A stretch of DNA of 64,000 bases from Epiperipatus broadwayi (taxonomy: Eukaryota; Onychophora; Udeonychophora; Euonychophora; Peripatidae), in the NCBI GenBank assembly GCA_028023455.1, contig JAQFVV010006274.1, forward strand, positions 2,416,001-2,480,000, read 5' to 3'. Each line of letters begins with the position of its first letter. The first letter of the stretch is position 1. Position numbers and translations under genes: made by a program. The notes under the pieces were generated by a model. That model did not search any database. It was not told the origin of the DNA and saw nothing but the letters and a program-made list of their open reading frames with translations. Positions 37,079-57,040 of this stretch are shown here, one piece after another.

Positions 37079-40000
37079 CAGTATAGTTTCTTGAGAACTG
37101 GAATTTACATTATACACATTTCTGCATCTTTTAATTAAGTTAAAAATTCACCTTCTTTCAACATCTTAAAAAATGTTTTAATACCAAATAACTCATTCAA
37201 CCTGTACTTTTGTATGTTTATATAGAATGATAGATTAACACCTTGAAATCATTTTATTTTAATAATTCATCAAATTCATCCCTTTAGTATCTGATGAGAT
37301 TTAAGACTTTGCACACATTACGATAAACTTAGTTGTTGATCAGTCATCATTAATAAAAATTACCCCCAATTCTTTACTAAAAAATAATATATATCTCAAA
37401 GCAAACTTCTAAACTCTCTATACGGGAAGGGGGAGGGTATTGTCGGATTTCTTGGAGTAAAATTTTGGGATTTTTTTTTTTAACTTGCATTTCAATAAAC
37501 ACAGTTTCATTTTTATTTTGGTCACTATTATAAACATAAAACGTTATTTTGCATGTAACCATTTACTATATTAAATTCAAATTTAAAATTAAAATTGAAT
37601 ACGTGAACAATCAATTAAACAGATATAAAGAACCATTTAATCACACCACTATATGCCATGAATATGATATATTAAAATATATATTAAAAGCATGCTAGGC
37701 AGTAATAAAGCTAAACGTTATTAAAAAACTATATTTTCTGTGTGTATTTTCATTTTAACAGATATTATATCAAAACATATAAATGTGCAAATTCATTAAC
37801 TGAATACTACCTATGACAGCACTATTTTACTCACCTTAATGCATTTTACCAAACTTTTTAATTCAGTATTTGAGAATATTATATAAGCCATTAAAACAAG
37901 CTCCTTCAGAGATATTCCTTTTCCTCATAATTTAATTTCACATCCAGGAATTTTAAGGGCCTTAATAGAAATGCTCCACTAATGATATCTACATCTTATA
38001 GAAAAATATCTCATGGGAAAACAATTAGTTTTGTAAGGGGAATCCTCCTCATCACTGCCTCAAGAATGATAGTCCAAAACTATATCAAACTGATATTTTG
38101 GCAAATATCAACAGAAACATTGTATATGTATCATTTGCCATAGTTTTTTTGTAATAAATATTTATGACTTTCTTTGACTTTCATGGAGATAAAAAAGTCC
38201 AGTTAATTTCAAAATATAATCTTTAAAATTAGAAAATATTTATATATAAAGGTGGCATTTTGCTACTAAAAATAAAAAAATGATATTATTAGCAACATTC
38301 TATTTTATTTTGGGTTTTGAGAAAATTTTTAATTTTTAGACTGCAAATCAAAATTATATAAAATAATTAAAACAGTAAAATAATGTAATTATTATCAAAA
38401 ATTCAGATAACTATTACTTATAAAGGAGATTAGGATTTGGTCCAGAACGTTCATGCTCCTTATTAAAATTATGATCTAACTTCTAGCCAATAAACAATCC
38501 TCAGATATTATTTAGATAACTAATGCCCTTATAATTGTAAACTGTGCATCATATTCAGATAAGTATAACAATATTAAGTTATTCACACCTCAAAGTTAGC
38601 CAAATTTCATCAACAAAAAATTACTAATAACTTAAATATTTCAATAAAAATGTTAATAAAAATATTATCACTGCCCTTTTTTTATTTCTATCTTCAAATA
38701 ATACTACCTAGTTGTCTATGCTGTGACATAAATAGTTAAAGCATGGGTTAATATAATGTTTTTAGTTACTTAAAGATTCTCAACCAATTTCATTTTTATA
38801 ATATGCTAAAAAAGCCCACTGATAAAGATAATTTAATATCATCAAAAATGGAAATAAAAAAGGCCATTATCTTTTTATTATTATATATAAATTATAACAA
38901 AATAATAAAAATAACATATATAACAGCTATTATACAAAATATATATTAATAATTATACATTGAAAGCTTTTTTTGGAATATGATTTTATGCTCTTATCAA
39001 ATGTTAAACATCTACTTTAACCATTAATGTATTATTGCATAAAGAGCACCATCTATTGCTTAATAACAGAAATAAATACACAACAATAACAATAAATAAA
39101 ACAAAACATGAATAAAATAGAATTATGATATAGTAATCCAGATTGTTAGAGATTCAATAAAGATTGAAACAAATTAACAATATAACATAATATACAGAAT
39201 AGATTAAAAGTACTATATACATCTTTATATATTCTACATTATTCTATACTTTATATTCATTTTTAGTTGACCAGTTATTAACTAAATTTATTGAAGTTTT
39301 ATAAATATTCATTATCTATGTTATTCTTAATATAATTTGTTTCATATATTTGCCTTCCTTTTGGATCTCTAATATAATTTAAAGATTTAATATTTTTATA
39401 GCATCATTTTATATTCATATATTAAATAGGAATGTATAAAGCAGATATGCACTGTTATATTCTTTAATTCTTTCATCTAACTATTTCCCTGTATGTCCAT
39501 AGCACATCATATTATTAATCCAATCATAATATTTACTATGATATATCAGATCTTAATATGGTTTCTCAAAAAATACATAAAACCAGTTACTATTACCTTT
39601 ATTTTAAATGTGTCACAACATGCATATATCATGTCCTTTTCAAAATTAATCACTTATAAGCAATAAAGAAATCAGGAAAAAGTTTTCATAAAATTAATAT
39701 ACATACATAAAATTATAATTTTGCTCACTGATGAGAAATTAATTAAAATTCATCCCTTTAATATTTCTTTTTTAACAGTTCTTTTTGCTAACTGCTAATA
39801 TTTTTTTCCATTCAACATTTCATATACAATTTCTACCATTTATTGTTTTTGAAAATATAGATTGTTTCAACTTTCGATTTATTTTATTAAAAATATAATA
39901 CACAGAGATACTAAGGAAAAATCACAACTGACTATTTATTATTAAAAAAGTAATATTAGCATCATCATCATGAAGGAGCATGGCCATTCCAGCACTAAGA

Positions 40001-40499
40001 ACTAAAAAAAAGAGAAGATAAAAGGAATAGAGATGAATTTTTCCAATAACTATACAAACAAATATTTAAACCAGAAATCCATCCATATATAAAACAGTAG
40101 GTCCATTATTATGTCTATTTAATGTTTTATGATACTGCCTTTTCATTTCATGCAACAAACGTTTTTCTTAAAAATTTTAACATCTTGTGCAACTGTAATT
40201 TTCCATTATATTCTATACTTAATAATTATAACATAAACAGAGATCTTTCTTTTGTAAAAACTTCCACCATAAAATGCTTTTTATGCAAAAAGTCAGTTCT
40301 TATCTTTCATATGTCTAATCCAAAAAAAGTCACAATTTTATAATAATAGTAGACCCTACAATGTCATAATAAAGCAAAATTAAAAATATATTAATTAGTT
40401 TTATGATCAGGCCATGTATTTTTAAAATTTTAGATCATCATTAAATGATATTTTTCTGATGATTTTTTTAATCAATCTTCTTAAGAAGAGGTCTAAATT
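37079..40499. other. Gene-free AT-rich stretch
   Basis: Short frames at 37377-37562 (-) and 40122-40343 (+) have no recognisable motif. No RNA gene or clear inverted pair was found. Confidence 0.5.
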
Positions 40500-41560
40500 T
40501 CACTTTCATATAATAAATTGGATCATATTGCAATTTTGTCTACAAATAATTTAGTTGCGATAAAATATTCTAACATTTAGCGTTTTAAAAGCAGCATCAG
40601 CAGCAACATATTGAACTTTGTATTCAAAGCTAACAATGCTTAATATTTTTCTTCTAACAAAAGCAAATAAAAAAACTTGAGTTTTTAAACATTAATATAT
40701 ATTGTGTTAAAAATATTATCCACCTTCTGCAGTCAGGCAAGAAAATGCAGTTTTTGTTATTGATTTTAATCTATTTAAATTTAAAATTTGTAGAATTAAA
40801 CCAGTATGCATCTTGATATTTCATTTATGCTGTCATTTACAAACAGTTTTAAAGACCACTGTCAAGACAATTGAAAACAACATCGGAACTAGTAGCAGCC
40901 TTATTTATCGCCAACTATCATTTCAAATGCCATAAATTATTTATCACATTTTTTCTTATTGCATATTTCATACAAATAGTCTGTGAAATATAAATACACA
41001 TTAGTAGACAATCATTTCAAACAATGCCAAAAATTAATCGATTCATAAAATCATATACCTTGACCAAAATCTAGAAACGCAATATACTAATCACTTTTTT
41101 GTTACTATCACACTTCTTGCATATGCTGATCCCCAAAACTATGTATATAATGCTTCTTGATTCTCTGAAACCATACCAAGTTTCTTATAACCATTTATCT
41201 ATGACTGGAAGCAATTTATTCAACAAAATTTTTGAAAGTATCTTTGTTACAAAAGATAATAATGATATTTCATGATAATTACTGAAATATTTTCTAGTCT
41301 TTTTATTATCAAAAATCTTTAAGATCACATAATATAATTTCATGGGTTTATATATTCTTAAAAAGAAAAAATATTTTAAATATTTTGAAGACACCTCATC
41401 AAGAACTATCATCTTTCCATTTTTAAGATGCCAAAAAGCTATTTTAACTTCCCCAAGTTGAACATCTTTGGCCCAATCTGAATGATTACACATAATAAAT
41501 ATACCATTAAAATTCATCAACAGAATTCTATCATTATTCAAAAGATAATTAAAATATTTC
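40500..41560 (-). pseudogene. Non-LTR retrotransposon relic, RT N-terminal half
   Basis: The clearest part is a 118-codon minus frame at 41185-41541. It contains LGEVKIAFWHLKNGKMIVLD (family EI-x-x-A-x-x-x-x-K-N-G-K-x-x-G-D), then NYHEISLLSFVTKILSKILL (family NYRPISLLS-x-x-x-K-I), then LLPVIDKWL. After the stop the similarity continues as ETWYGFRESRSI (family E-x-Q-x-GFR-x-x-RS) and, shifted, KVYDFMNRL (family KAFD). Further downstream only fragments remain. The block order is diagnostic of LINE reverse transcriptases, and it is clearly inactive. Confidence 0.85.
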
Positions 41561-44500
41561 TTCTTCTATCTTTAAATATCAAAAGTGATCTATAAGAGAA
41601 TATCACTGAAGAATTTAATAGAAGAATGATGTGGCTTTTAAGATCCATATATCTAAAATAATTATGACTAGCAAGATGTCTGTATATCCTTTTTTAATTC
41701 ACCTATCATTTTAATATTTTCAACGAAGCTCCACATTTATTATTTGATAAGCAGAAAATGCTATATAATTTATTTATTTTTTTAAAAAAAAACGTTAATA
41801 ATATAACCATGAAAATACAAATTAGCAATTTTAATATTCTACAGTTGGTGAAATTTGACATAAATAATAAATACCTCTAAAGACCCAAATTACTAAAATC
41901 AAGTTTTTTAGCATTCGGTTGGTATAAGATCTATCTTTAATGCAATTATTATTTTAACCTTAGAGTATAGTCTGTAATCTGTTCAACAATGTATTATTTA
42001 TAAATGTTCACACAATACGAAATTCTTTGGTAATATGTCTCTTAATTAATATAATCTATTAGATATCATTGTTTTGAGTTGGATATGTCTGATTTTTTTA
42101 ATAATGATTTTTTTTACTTTGTTTTTTGTAATATCAATATATGTATTGTTTAAAAATGCAACGTTATCAGATTATTTGAATTTATAAAAAGAGTGTCATT
42201 ATTTTCAATAACCATTCCTATTAATAAGTCTCCAAAAAGAAAACTTTATTTCTTTTAAATAAAATTGCTACTTAGCTTATCATTAAGGATCAACTTTTTT
42301 AATTGTAAATGTTTACGCTATATCTAAGGAAGAAGACTTAATGTCGCAGTCATATGCTTTTGACTTGGATTCATATGCAATCAGGATATTTGAAAATTTT
42401 TAAAAAATTCCCAATCAGTCTTAGATACTTTTTTTAGATGACCAATCTATAGCCAACTCAGCCATCCATGCTCCATTGATCGGTAAATGAGTATCTAAAT
42501 ACACTTTTTCAGAAAGTAAAACAAACAAAAAAAATTATATTCGTATATAGAACAGAAAAAAATTGCTCCATTTTCCATCATTTGGTAATTAATCAGCTTG
42601 ATGAGTTAACCTTTTTTTACTGACCTTTTTATGAGTAGTTGTTGAAGAATACTTTGGGAAAAACTGTTTTATTTACGTAAAAATAATTAATATTATATAA
42701 ACAGAATTTTGAAATTTACTATACAAATTTAGAATGTTATTTCAGACGGCGTTCATGCTGTTTAGAAACAGTTTTACTCTAATTCTATAGGAATAGTTTT
42801 AGTACTTTTTATCGCAATCTGTTTAATAGGTGCCAGAAATACGATTTTAGTATACGGACGAATCATTCTCCATGTTTTCTTTTAGATATGTTACCAATAC
42901 GGTAGATTAGTATACTTAATTAAATGCTGATATCTAAATTCACCAAATACTATGTATCCTATTTAATATTGATTAAGAAATACTTAATTTTTTTATGACA
43001 CGTTTTTATTGCAAGTTTCTAAAGAAAAAAGAAATATTTAGGTTAAATTCTGGATATAGAATTTAAGCTATTATTAGTACATTAACCTATTAAGTAGTTT
43101 ATTATTTAAAAAAATGCACACTCACATTTTGTAGAATATATAAATATCTTACATTTACCAATCATAACTATATATTTCTATTTTATGAAAATTCGAATTT
43201 CTATAGATATATGGGCACACACATATGAACATAGGTATTTTAAACGATTTTATTAAAGCGTTTATTTCTCAAGGGTAAACTTAAGTAATTAAACATCAGA
43301 TTTGAATTTATCATTTAATCTATTATTATTTTCATATTATTAATAAATTGTTCACCTGTCAGGTTTTGTTATATCATTACTGAATGTTTAAAGTGCCCGA
43401 AGGTGAAAGATCATAAGGCTTTAGTCGAAACTTTCGGATTATATTATTTTTCAAATTAGATTTACTTAATTGACAGAAAAAAAAATCCCGGATTATTGTA
43501 TATCTAATTATAGCGGATTTTATTTTCTGTTAAACAGTAATATGAAAGCGTAATAAATAAAGCAGTGATAAAGACATAAAGACTTGCATGTGAAATGAAA
43601 TAGATGAATTAACGATACATAATTATCACTAAAATCGTAGTTTAATTTTACTAATAAAAGGGAAAAAAATTATAAATGATTAATAAATAAAAAAGACATC
43701 AGAAAACTGAATTAATAAATTAACTTTAAAGCTTAAAATCTTTATAAATACTAATTCAGGCTTACTAAAATAATAGAAATAGGATGATTCATCACTCGAG
43801 AGTCATGTGACATTCAAGCATCGGAAATGACAGAGCCGAGTTTTGATTCAGGGTGTTAAATAATCGCTCGATTATTAGACATTTTGCTATTTAAAATAGT
43901 AAATAATTATAAATTTTAAATAAAATTATCTTTTATCATTTTAATAAAATACAAAAATTTTGTAATATTTCTCTTTTTATTCATTTATGAAATCTAGAAT
44001 ACCTGGAAGTATTTTTGCTAGCTTTATTTTCAATAATACTGCTAGATTTAACTTATCCGGTTTTATTAAATGGTTTCATTTTTGCTTTCTATTTTACCTG
44101 TTAAATATGAATTCATCATCAAAATTTGTTTTACCAAGCAAAACATAAAAAAAAAACTTTAACTACTCTAAAAACTCCCGTAATGACTTACAAAAAAAAA
44201 AAAATCATAGAAAAGGAAAAAACAATGTTGTACCCAAATTCTGATTATTGAAAGTATTTGCATTTCTTTTTTTTTAATTCTCTGATCTAACAATAGCTTG
44301 ATACCTATTCACCACTGAATAAATAGAAATAAGTAGGCAGATATGATATTTTTTATTTCTAAAACTTCTTTAAACTTGATCAGTTTTACAGATCCATCCA
44401 GAGGAGATTAGAACTCTGCATCATGGACACTGCAAGCAGAGATATATTTGGACCAAAATATACAATTCAGATTGATTACAATGTATGTACAGAGTTTAAA

Positions 44501-45204
44501 TCATAAGACTTTCTGGAAATTCTAAGATTCCTTATAACATTTTGTTCCAGAATTTATTTAAAAACACTTTTATGCAGTTTAAGATTTGTCATATATTGAA
44601 ATATATATTATATAATAGTATTGCTGCAGAATGAAAACAAAATGAGATATATAAATCAGATGTTTATTTAAAACAAACATCATGTTTTTATATATATATT
44701 ACAAAACTTATATACAGATAATGAGAAGTTTCACTCAATTTCTTGGTTTTATATTTTCAATGTTTATCTTTATTAACTGACAGAGAAATCAATTGACAAT
44801 ATATTTCATCCTTCTAATTTTATAAGATCTTCAAACATTATCATTTTCCTGCTATTATATTCATATATTTCCTTCTCTAGTGTAAGTAAATAAATATTTA
44901 TACAAAAATTGCAACGAACCTTCTTCATACTGTAAAATGACAAGGGTTTTTATTATTATTCTAAAATTAAAAAAAACAAAACAAAAACAGGAGAGTTATT
45001 TGGCTAAAAGTCTAGTGGCAGGTGAAACGACTTGCATGCATATAGTTGGTGAAACTAAGATTCATGTCATCATGTAGTCCAGTGTTCATAGGATGCATTT
45101 CCTTCACAATTATTTGGGATCTTCAAGTCAATATTTATTAAATTAGAGGATTGCAAAATTTATTTATCCCATTAGTATAAAAAACATATTATTATCATTA
45201 ATCA
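41561..45204. other. Gene-free AT-rich stretch
   Basis: I see no supported coding frame, RNA gene or element. A less AT-rich phrase near 44390-44450 (GATCCATCCAGAGGAGATTA) stands out but could not be classified. Confidence 0.5.
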
Positions 45205-45246
45205 TAATCATCATCATCATCATTATCATCATCATTATTATTATTC
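45205..45246. repeat. (ATC)n/(ATT)n short array
   Basis: An imperfect trinucleotide run of ATC and ATT units, about 40 bp long. Confidence 0.9.
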
Positions 45247-45549
45247 AAAGGGAAACTTTATTGAGACTCAAAAAAGATTACATATTTGAAAACATAAAAT
45301 GATTTATATTATTAAAACAAGAATAATTATTATATAACAAGTTACATATATCAAATTAGATTTACATAGAATTTTTAAATGTGATTTTGAAAAAATATGT
45401 AAAAATACATGATAGTGTGATTGAAAACATGTGAAAAGTTAGTGCTAGATTGACATATGGTACCAATAAAAATTGGGCTTATTTGATGAAATTACTATAG
45501 TTTTTGTAGCTAAGATTTATTGTTCATTTGTTACATAAAGATCCATGTG

Positions 45550-45835
45550 GAAAAAAAGAAAAAATACTAGTCAGATTGAATTGCATCCTGGGAGAATGAA
45601 AAAAATCCTAATATGCATGGATTGCATCTTGGAAAAACAACACTAATGAAGCATGAATTGCATCTTTGGAAAATGGAAAAATACTAGTTCAGCATGTATT
45701 GTATCTTGGGAAAATGGAAAAACAATAATTACCATGAATTGCATCTTGTAAAAAGCAGCATGAACTGAATTCTGGGAAAATGGAAAAATAACACTTCAAT
45801 GTTAATTGCATCCTTTGAATTAAAGTTCATTTGTC
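45550..45835. repeat. Decayed minisatellite, about 45-50 bp units
   Basis: The phrase GCATGAATTGCATCTTGG-AAAATGGAAAAATA recurs at least six times with substitutions, for example TTGAATTGCATCCTGGGAGA, CATGGATTGCATCTTGG, CATGAATTGCATCTTTGG and CATGTATTGTATCTTGGG. It abuts the 3' end of the LINE relic on the minus strand, so it may be that element's 3' UTR repeat. Confidence 0.75.
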
Positions 45836-48800
45836 TTAAGCTTGACTGGTCCAGTTAGATAGCCTTCTGTGGTATTGAACTATTGTAATGAGTGTCTAGG
45901 ACATATTTTTTATGTATCTAATTGTATTATGAAGCAAATAAAATGCCATGAAAGCTGTTAATAGTGCCTATGGTGGTTGTGGATACTTATATGTTGGACT
46001 GCATTCTAATGATTGACTGGGTCAGTGAAAAAATGTCAGAGGGGGGGGGTTATGTTGTTATCCTGTGATTTCAGCTGATGCAATTTATTGATAAATGTGG
46101 GTGGATGCCTTCTTGTCTTGTCTGCCTAACAAGAAAGCACAATGAGTACACCATAAGGCAAGCAGGACAAATGTGTCTGCACACTCTGCAGGGATGTTAA
46201 ATTTTTGGAAGAACTAAGTTATGTGATGGATGGAAGTATCTGGCCACCTGTATGCATTTAACATAATTTTCCATGTAGAGTTTATCGTTCAGCAGACATT
46301 GAGATGTTGCTGAGTCTCCTTGACTTTGTAACAAAGCCCTCAGAAATGGTTGATATTTTTGTACAAATGACAATACCACAGAAAACATGTTGGAAGCATG
46401 TGCAATTTGAGTTGAATTAGGAAGTCAAAAACTTTGGTTCTAGCACCATTTTTTAAATTGGTGAAAAAGGCCAGTTATTTATCACAAACATGGGAAGGGG
46501 GTAAACATTGCTAGGATCTGGATAAAGCAGGTTATAAGTTTGCCAGTAATGGTATTGTAGGAAAGACTAATCTGGTTGGTGATACCAAGTATTGAGTGAA
46601 TAAAATCTGCTAGTATGGTATTGAAGAAGGTAGTTTATCTGTAGGAATTACATTTATTTAGGCACTGGTGATTTTGAAACTGGTTGATAATAGCTGTTAT
46701 TAAATTGCTTTTAAAATACAGAACACATGAATGCTATGCAGGCCTAGACCATTGTATAAGGGTTGGCAATTAAACCATTTTTTAGATCTTGCAGCCCTAG
46801 AGCAATTTATTGCATATGGAGTTGGGGGCAGAAATGAATATTTATGAAAATTTTATTATTGGTGCATAGTATGTGATTTTTGTCATAGCAAGAGTATTGA
46901 ACAAGTGTATCTTGAAGTAAATCGATAGATATGCTTAGAAAGTGAGTTAGTAATTTGCATTACAGAATCTCGTAACTTAATTTGTATTATGAACCTCATA
47001 GCAAAGAAGCCTTTGTAAAGGAAAAACCTAAGAATGAGTGGGTTTTTCTTGGAAAACTTGGTAATATAATTTCTTTGTGAATAGAGTCCATGAAGCAGTT
47101 TTTTGGATTGAAGTGCATGGGGAGTTGTTTCTGAGAAGGCAAGAAAATAGTGATGCCATCCATGTAGGCTATGCAGAGAGCATATTGCCAGGTGTGTGAA
47201 ATTTGGATTCCTGTAATTTTATTCTGTGTTTGTTGTAAAAGCAGATTTATGTAGAGTGTAATAAGTAACAAGCTTAGAGGTGATTCTTATGAGAATGACT
47301 GCATGGATTGAAGGATGAAGAATTTATATCATTAAGAGTGATATGAAACTTATAATTCAGAAGTAGTTTGGTGGTTAGATAAAACAAAGTAGGCAGAATG
47401 GTAGTGTTATTGAGCATTTGAATAAGTTGAGATGGAATCAAAAACTGCTTGGGCAGCAATGGTATTGTGATTTTTATACTTTTGAACTGAGTTTAGAAAT
47501 TGGCTGGTGAAAAAGGCCTTTTTTAGCAAACTGTAGATGTGATAATAATGGAAGTGTGCATGGATCAATTTGATTCTTGATTACCTTTTCAAATATTTTT
47601 ATGGCTAGTGGGCCATAAAGGTAGGCCAGGGGTTGTCTAGATCAGATGTAGCCTCTGATTATTTAGTGAAAGATACTATTGAAATTTGATAACTGTATAT
47701 CTTCTGGATAGGACTTTGTCCAGATCATAAATATACCATGTGGTAAAATAATTACCATGTGGTAAAATAATTAACATGAGTTAAGATAAATACAGGAATT
47801 TCATGAGCCCCAGAGTGACAAGAGTTTTCAATAGTGGCAAGTTTGATGGCGAAGTGGCTGGTTTAGAAAGACATAGTAATTTGTGGGGGTCCAAAAGAGT
47901 ATACTGATGGAGTAAAGGCATCATGGGTCTGAAGTTTATTTTTAAAGTGCAGATATGTAGGATGGATCATATTGTCCAGTACATATTTTTTTGTTTTGAT
48001 TTCAATTATTTACAGATATGATGGTAAGTTTGAGTGAATGTGATTAACTGTTGATGTATTTGATAGACTTAATAATGGCAATTTGCTTATGAAACTCATC
48101 TGCAAATGTTAGAAGATGCAGAGATAAAGAGCACCATCATGTTGAGTGTGGTATATTAATTAATAATATGTGTATGAAGGCAAAATACTTTTGAACTGGG
48201 TCTATATCCATTTGGTATAGCTTGTTTAACATCATGTAGGATTTGGAAAACATGAACTCAGTAGTAAATGAGGGGGAAATCACATGAATTATTTTATGTA
48301 ATTGAATGAATGTTGCTTAAAGTTTATTAATGTTAAGTGTGACTGCTTGGGCAGAGTGGTCAGAGAATTTAGAGGGATTAAGTTCTAATAGGTGATGCAA
48401 CATTAGAGAGTAAAACAGGGATCAATGAGTGTTTGTAAAAAATGACTGCGCCAGGTGATAGGAAACCCTGGGCACTCATTAGTGGGAAGTTTAAGAGATG
48501 AAACCATCTATTTATAAAAGTTGGGTAATCCAGATTGAAACCACTATTAATATGGTTGGATTTGGGCTAATTGAAAGAACTGAATTAATAGTTTGGATGA
48601 TATATGTGATGACTGTAGGGCCAGGAGGGAATATATACAAATGAAATCACCATTAATATGGTTGGGTTTGGGCTAGTTGAAAAAACTGAATTAATAGTTT
48701 GGATGACATAGGTGTTGACTGTAGGGCTAGGGGGGAATATATATAAATACTATGTTTATTGCATCTGTATGGTGGTGAAAGTAGTAGTTAGTAAGTGCCC

Positions 48801-49310
48801 CTCAATATACAGAATTTTAGATGACTTGAATGGAAATTGAAGCTGATGGGAATACCAGTGCCTGCTCATGGCAAGGAAGTATTTTTGGAGCAAGCACAAA
48901 AGCATGATTTTGAAGAAAGTCAGTAGAGTCAATTTGAGATACTCTGTATATTTTGGTTTTCAGTAATCTGAGGAGGTGAAGTTGAATGATAGTAAGCCAC
49001 CTCTATAATTGATATAGCTTTGAGGATCAATTGAAGTCATGGCCATTGAACCCTCTCATTTTTTAGTTTCATGGGTATACAAAGGGTTTAGGATGCCAGA
49101 GGGGATTTTGTGAAATGTCATTTGATTTGGATAATATGGATTTATCAGTAATACAATTGTTTGTTTAGCAAATGCTGCTCAGGGTGTTTGATAAGTTGAT
49201 TAAAGGGGGATCATGTTGGGATGGTGTTCAGAACAATCAAGATGTGATCATGGTGGTACAGTGTTGCAGTGGTTTGCATGGTCTTGTAGGGTTGTCAGTA
49301 ATCTCATTGA
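45836..49310 (-). pseudogene. Long LINE relic (EN, RT and C-terminus)
   Basis: About 3.4 kb of less AT-rich DNA gives a broken minus-strand ORF2. Near 48750, IVFIYIPP followed by GDF and later PITWRSHFLQTLID matches an APE-type endonuclease (VYIPP, GDFN, TW...ID). Around 47270-47000, NLLLQQTQNKITGIQI then CIAYMDGITIFLPSQ fits the reverse transcriptase block that normally reads AYADDITIF, here with the catalytic DD changed to MD. Near 46750, YNGLGLHSIHVF matches the GGLGLP-type segment after the thumb in L1/Tx1-like elements. Stops are numerous. The frames at 46197-46388, 46996-47271 and 47274-47459 are its largest surviving pieces. Confidence 0.8.
48541..48752. repeat. 106-bp tandem duplication inside the LINE endonuclease
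   Basis: ATTAATATGGTTGGATTTGG begins at 48546 and again, with changes, at 48652. The whole unit, through AGTTTGGATGA and GACTGTAGGG to GGGAATATATA, is present twice. It repeats part of the VYIPP/GDF region and would disrupt the protein. Confidence 0.85.
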
Positions 49311-49344
49311 TGAATGATAGGAGTTACTACTACTACTATTAATT

Positions 49345-50205
49345 GTATTTGCGCTTTACGCAAAAAAGTGAAGCTTGTCTAAATCTTACAAAGTTATATG
49401 GCTTAGTGCTTTCAGAGCTCTTGAGTCTCCATAATCATAGTCTACTTTTAACTGAAGTTACGTTGTGGTTTATGTAAAATATTTTATGCAAATTTTTTTT
49501 ATTTTTATAATGACCATTTTTTGGAGATTGTAAGGCACGATTCCTTCCAGTTTATTGCATCACTGTCATTTGCAATAAAACATGCTTCTTTGACTTTTTG
49601 CTTCACATCATTGCATTCCATGCACAGTGCCCTTGCTATAGTGGGTTCAAACCTATGGCCAGTTGTACTTTGGTGCTCAAAGAATATAGATTTGTTTTCA
49701 TCGTTAATTATTGCTTTCTTGTACAAATAATGATGTTGAGCTGTTCTAGTTGTGATGTTGGCATGGGTCTCCCCATAGTATGCCACTCTACATCCATTGG
49801 TTGGGCATGAAATCCTATAAACCGCTTGGAATATTTGGTCCAAGGGTATTTTATCTTTAGTGTTGTTTATTATTCTGTTTGTTGATGGTGGGGTGTGGAA
49901 TCCTAGTTCAAAGGATTCAGCAAATATTTTATAATATTTTCTAGCAATTGATGGTATGTATGGAAGCATTATTCTTGGTTTATTGTTTTTGACTATGTTA
50001 ATTTGTAATTTAGTATGAAATTGCTTGACCTTCTTGTATATAATGCTATGTGAAAATCCAACCTTTTCTAGATCTTTAGTATAATTTGTGATGTTCATTT
50101 TTCTGTCAGCTTCGAATTTACATAGTTTATGATTTCTGTGTAGGAAGGAAGAGAGTCCAGCCAATTTATGAGAGTTGGGTGTGTTCGAGTTTGGATGTAT
50201 AATCC
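49345..50205 (-). pseudogene. PLE copy, linker plus GIY-YIG, left arm of pair 3
   Basis: The minus strand encodes a long open stretch reading HPNSNTPNSHKLAGLSSFLH (end of the Penelope reverse transcriptase/linker). It continues through KDLEKVGFSHSIIYKKVKQF, LPYIPSIARKYYKIFAES and STNRIINNTKDKIPLDQIF. The endonuclease core VYRISCPTNGCRVAYYGETH comes next, and a later TTGHRFEPTIARAL block carries the usual H. The canonical YIG is YYG here. The open frame as called (49505-50254) takes its first codons from antisense of the right arm, so its ATG is an artefact of the inverted junction. The RT catalytic domain is absent (5' truncation). The tail at 49345-49500 is shared with 20147-20345. Confidence 0.88.
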
Positions 50206-50218
50206 TCGAATTTCTACT

Positions 50219-50880
50219 CAAAAACAATAAACCAAGAATAATGCTTCCATACATACCATCAATTGCTAGAAAATATTATAAAATATTTGCTGAGTCCTTT
50301 GAACTAGGATTCCACACCCCACCATCAACAAACACAATAATAAACAACACTAAAGATAAAATACCTTTGGACCAAATATCCCAAGTGGTTTATAAAATTT
50401 CATGCCCAACCAATGGATGTAGAGTGGCATACTATGGGGAGACCCGTGCCAACATCACAACTAGAACAGCTCAACATCATTATTTGTACAAGAAAGCAAT
50501 AATTAACGATGAAAACAAATCTATATTCTTTGAGAACCAAAGAACAACTGGCCATAGGTTTGAACCCACTATAGCAAGGGCACTGTGCATGGAACGCAAT
50601 GATGTGAAGCAAAAAGTCAAAGAAGCATGTTTTATTGCAAATGACAGTGATGCAAAAGGAATCGTGCTTTACAATCTCCAAAAAATGGTCATTATAAAAA
50701 ATAAAAAATAAAAAAAATTGGCATAAAATATTTTACATAAACCACAACGTAACTTCAGTTAAAAGTAGGCTATGATTATGGAGACTCAAGAGCTCTGAAA
50801 GCACTAAGCCATATAACTTTGTAAGATTTAGACAAGCTTCACTTTTTTGCATAAAGCGCAAATACAATTAATTACTAATC
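50219..50880 (+). pseudogene. PLE copy, GIY-YIG, right arm of pair 3
   Basis: This arm is nearly identical to the left arm over about 660 bp (only scattered differences, e.g. FFEHQSTTGHRF versus FFENQRTTGHRF), so the pair is young. It begins further 3' (at NNKPRIMLPYIPS), carries VYKISCPTNGCRVAYYGETR and ends with the same tail, outer side to the right. The called frame 50175-50711 starts in antisense of the left copy's upstream part. After DSDAKGIVLYNLQ the frame diverges from the left copy through a small indel. Confidence 0.88.
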
Positions 50881-50905
50881 AAAGGTGAAGTAAAAACTAT
50901 TACTT

Positions 50906-57040
<6,135 letters not shown>

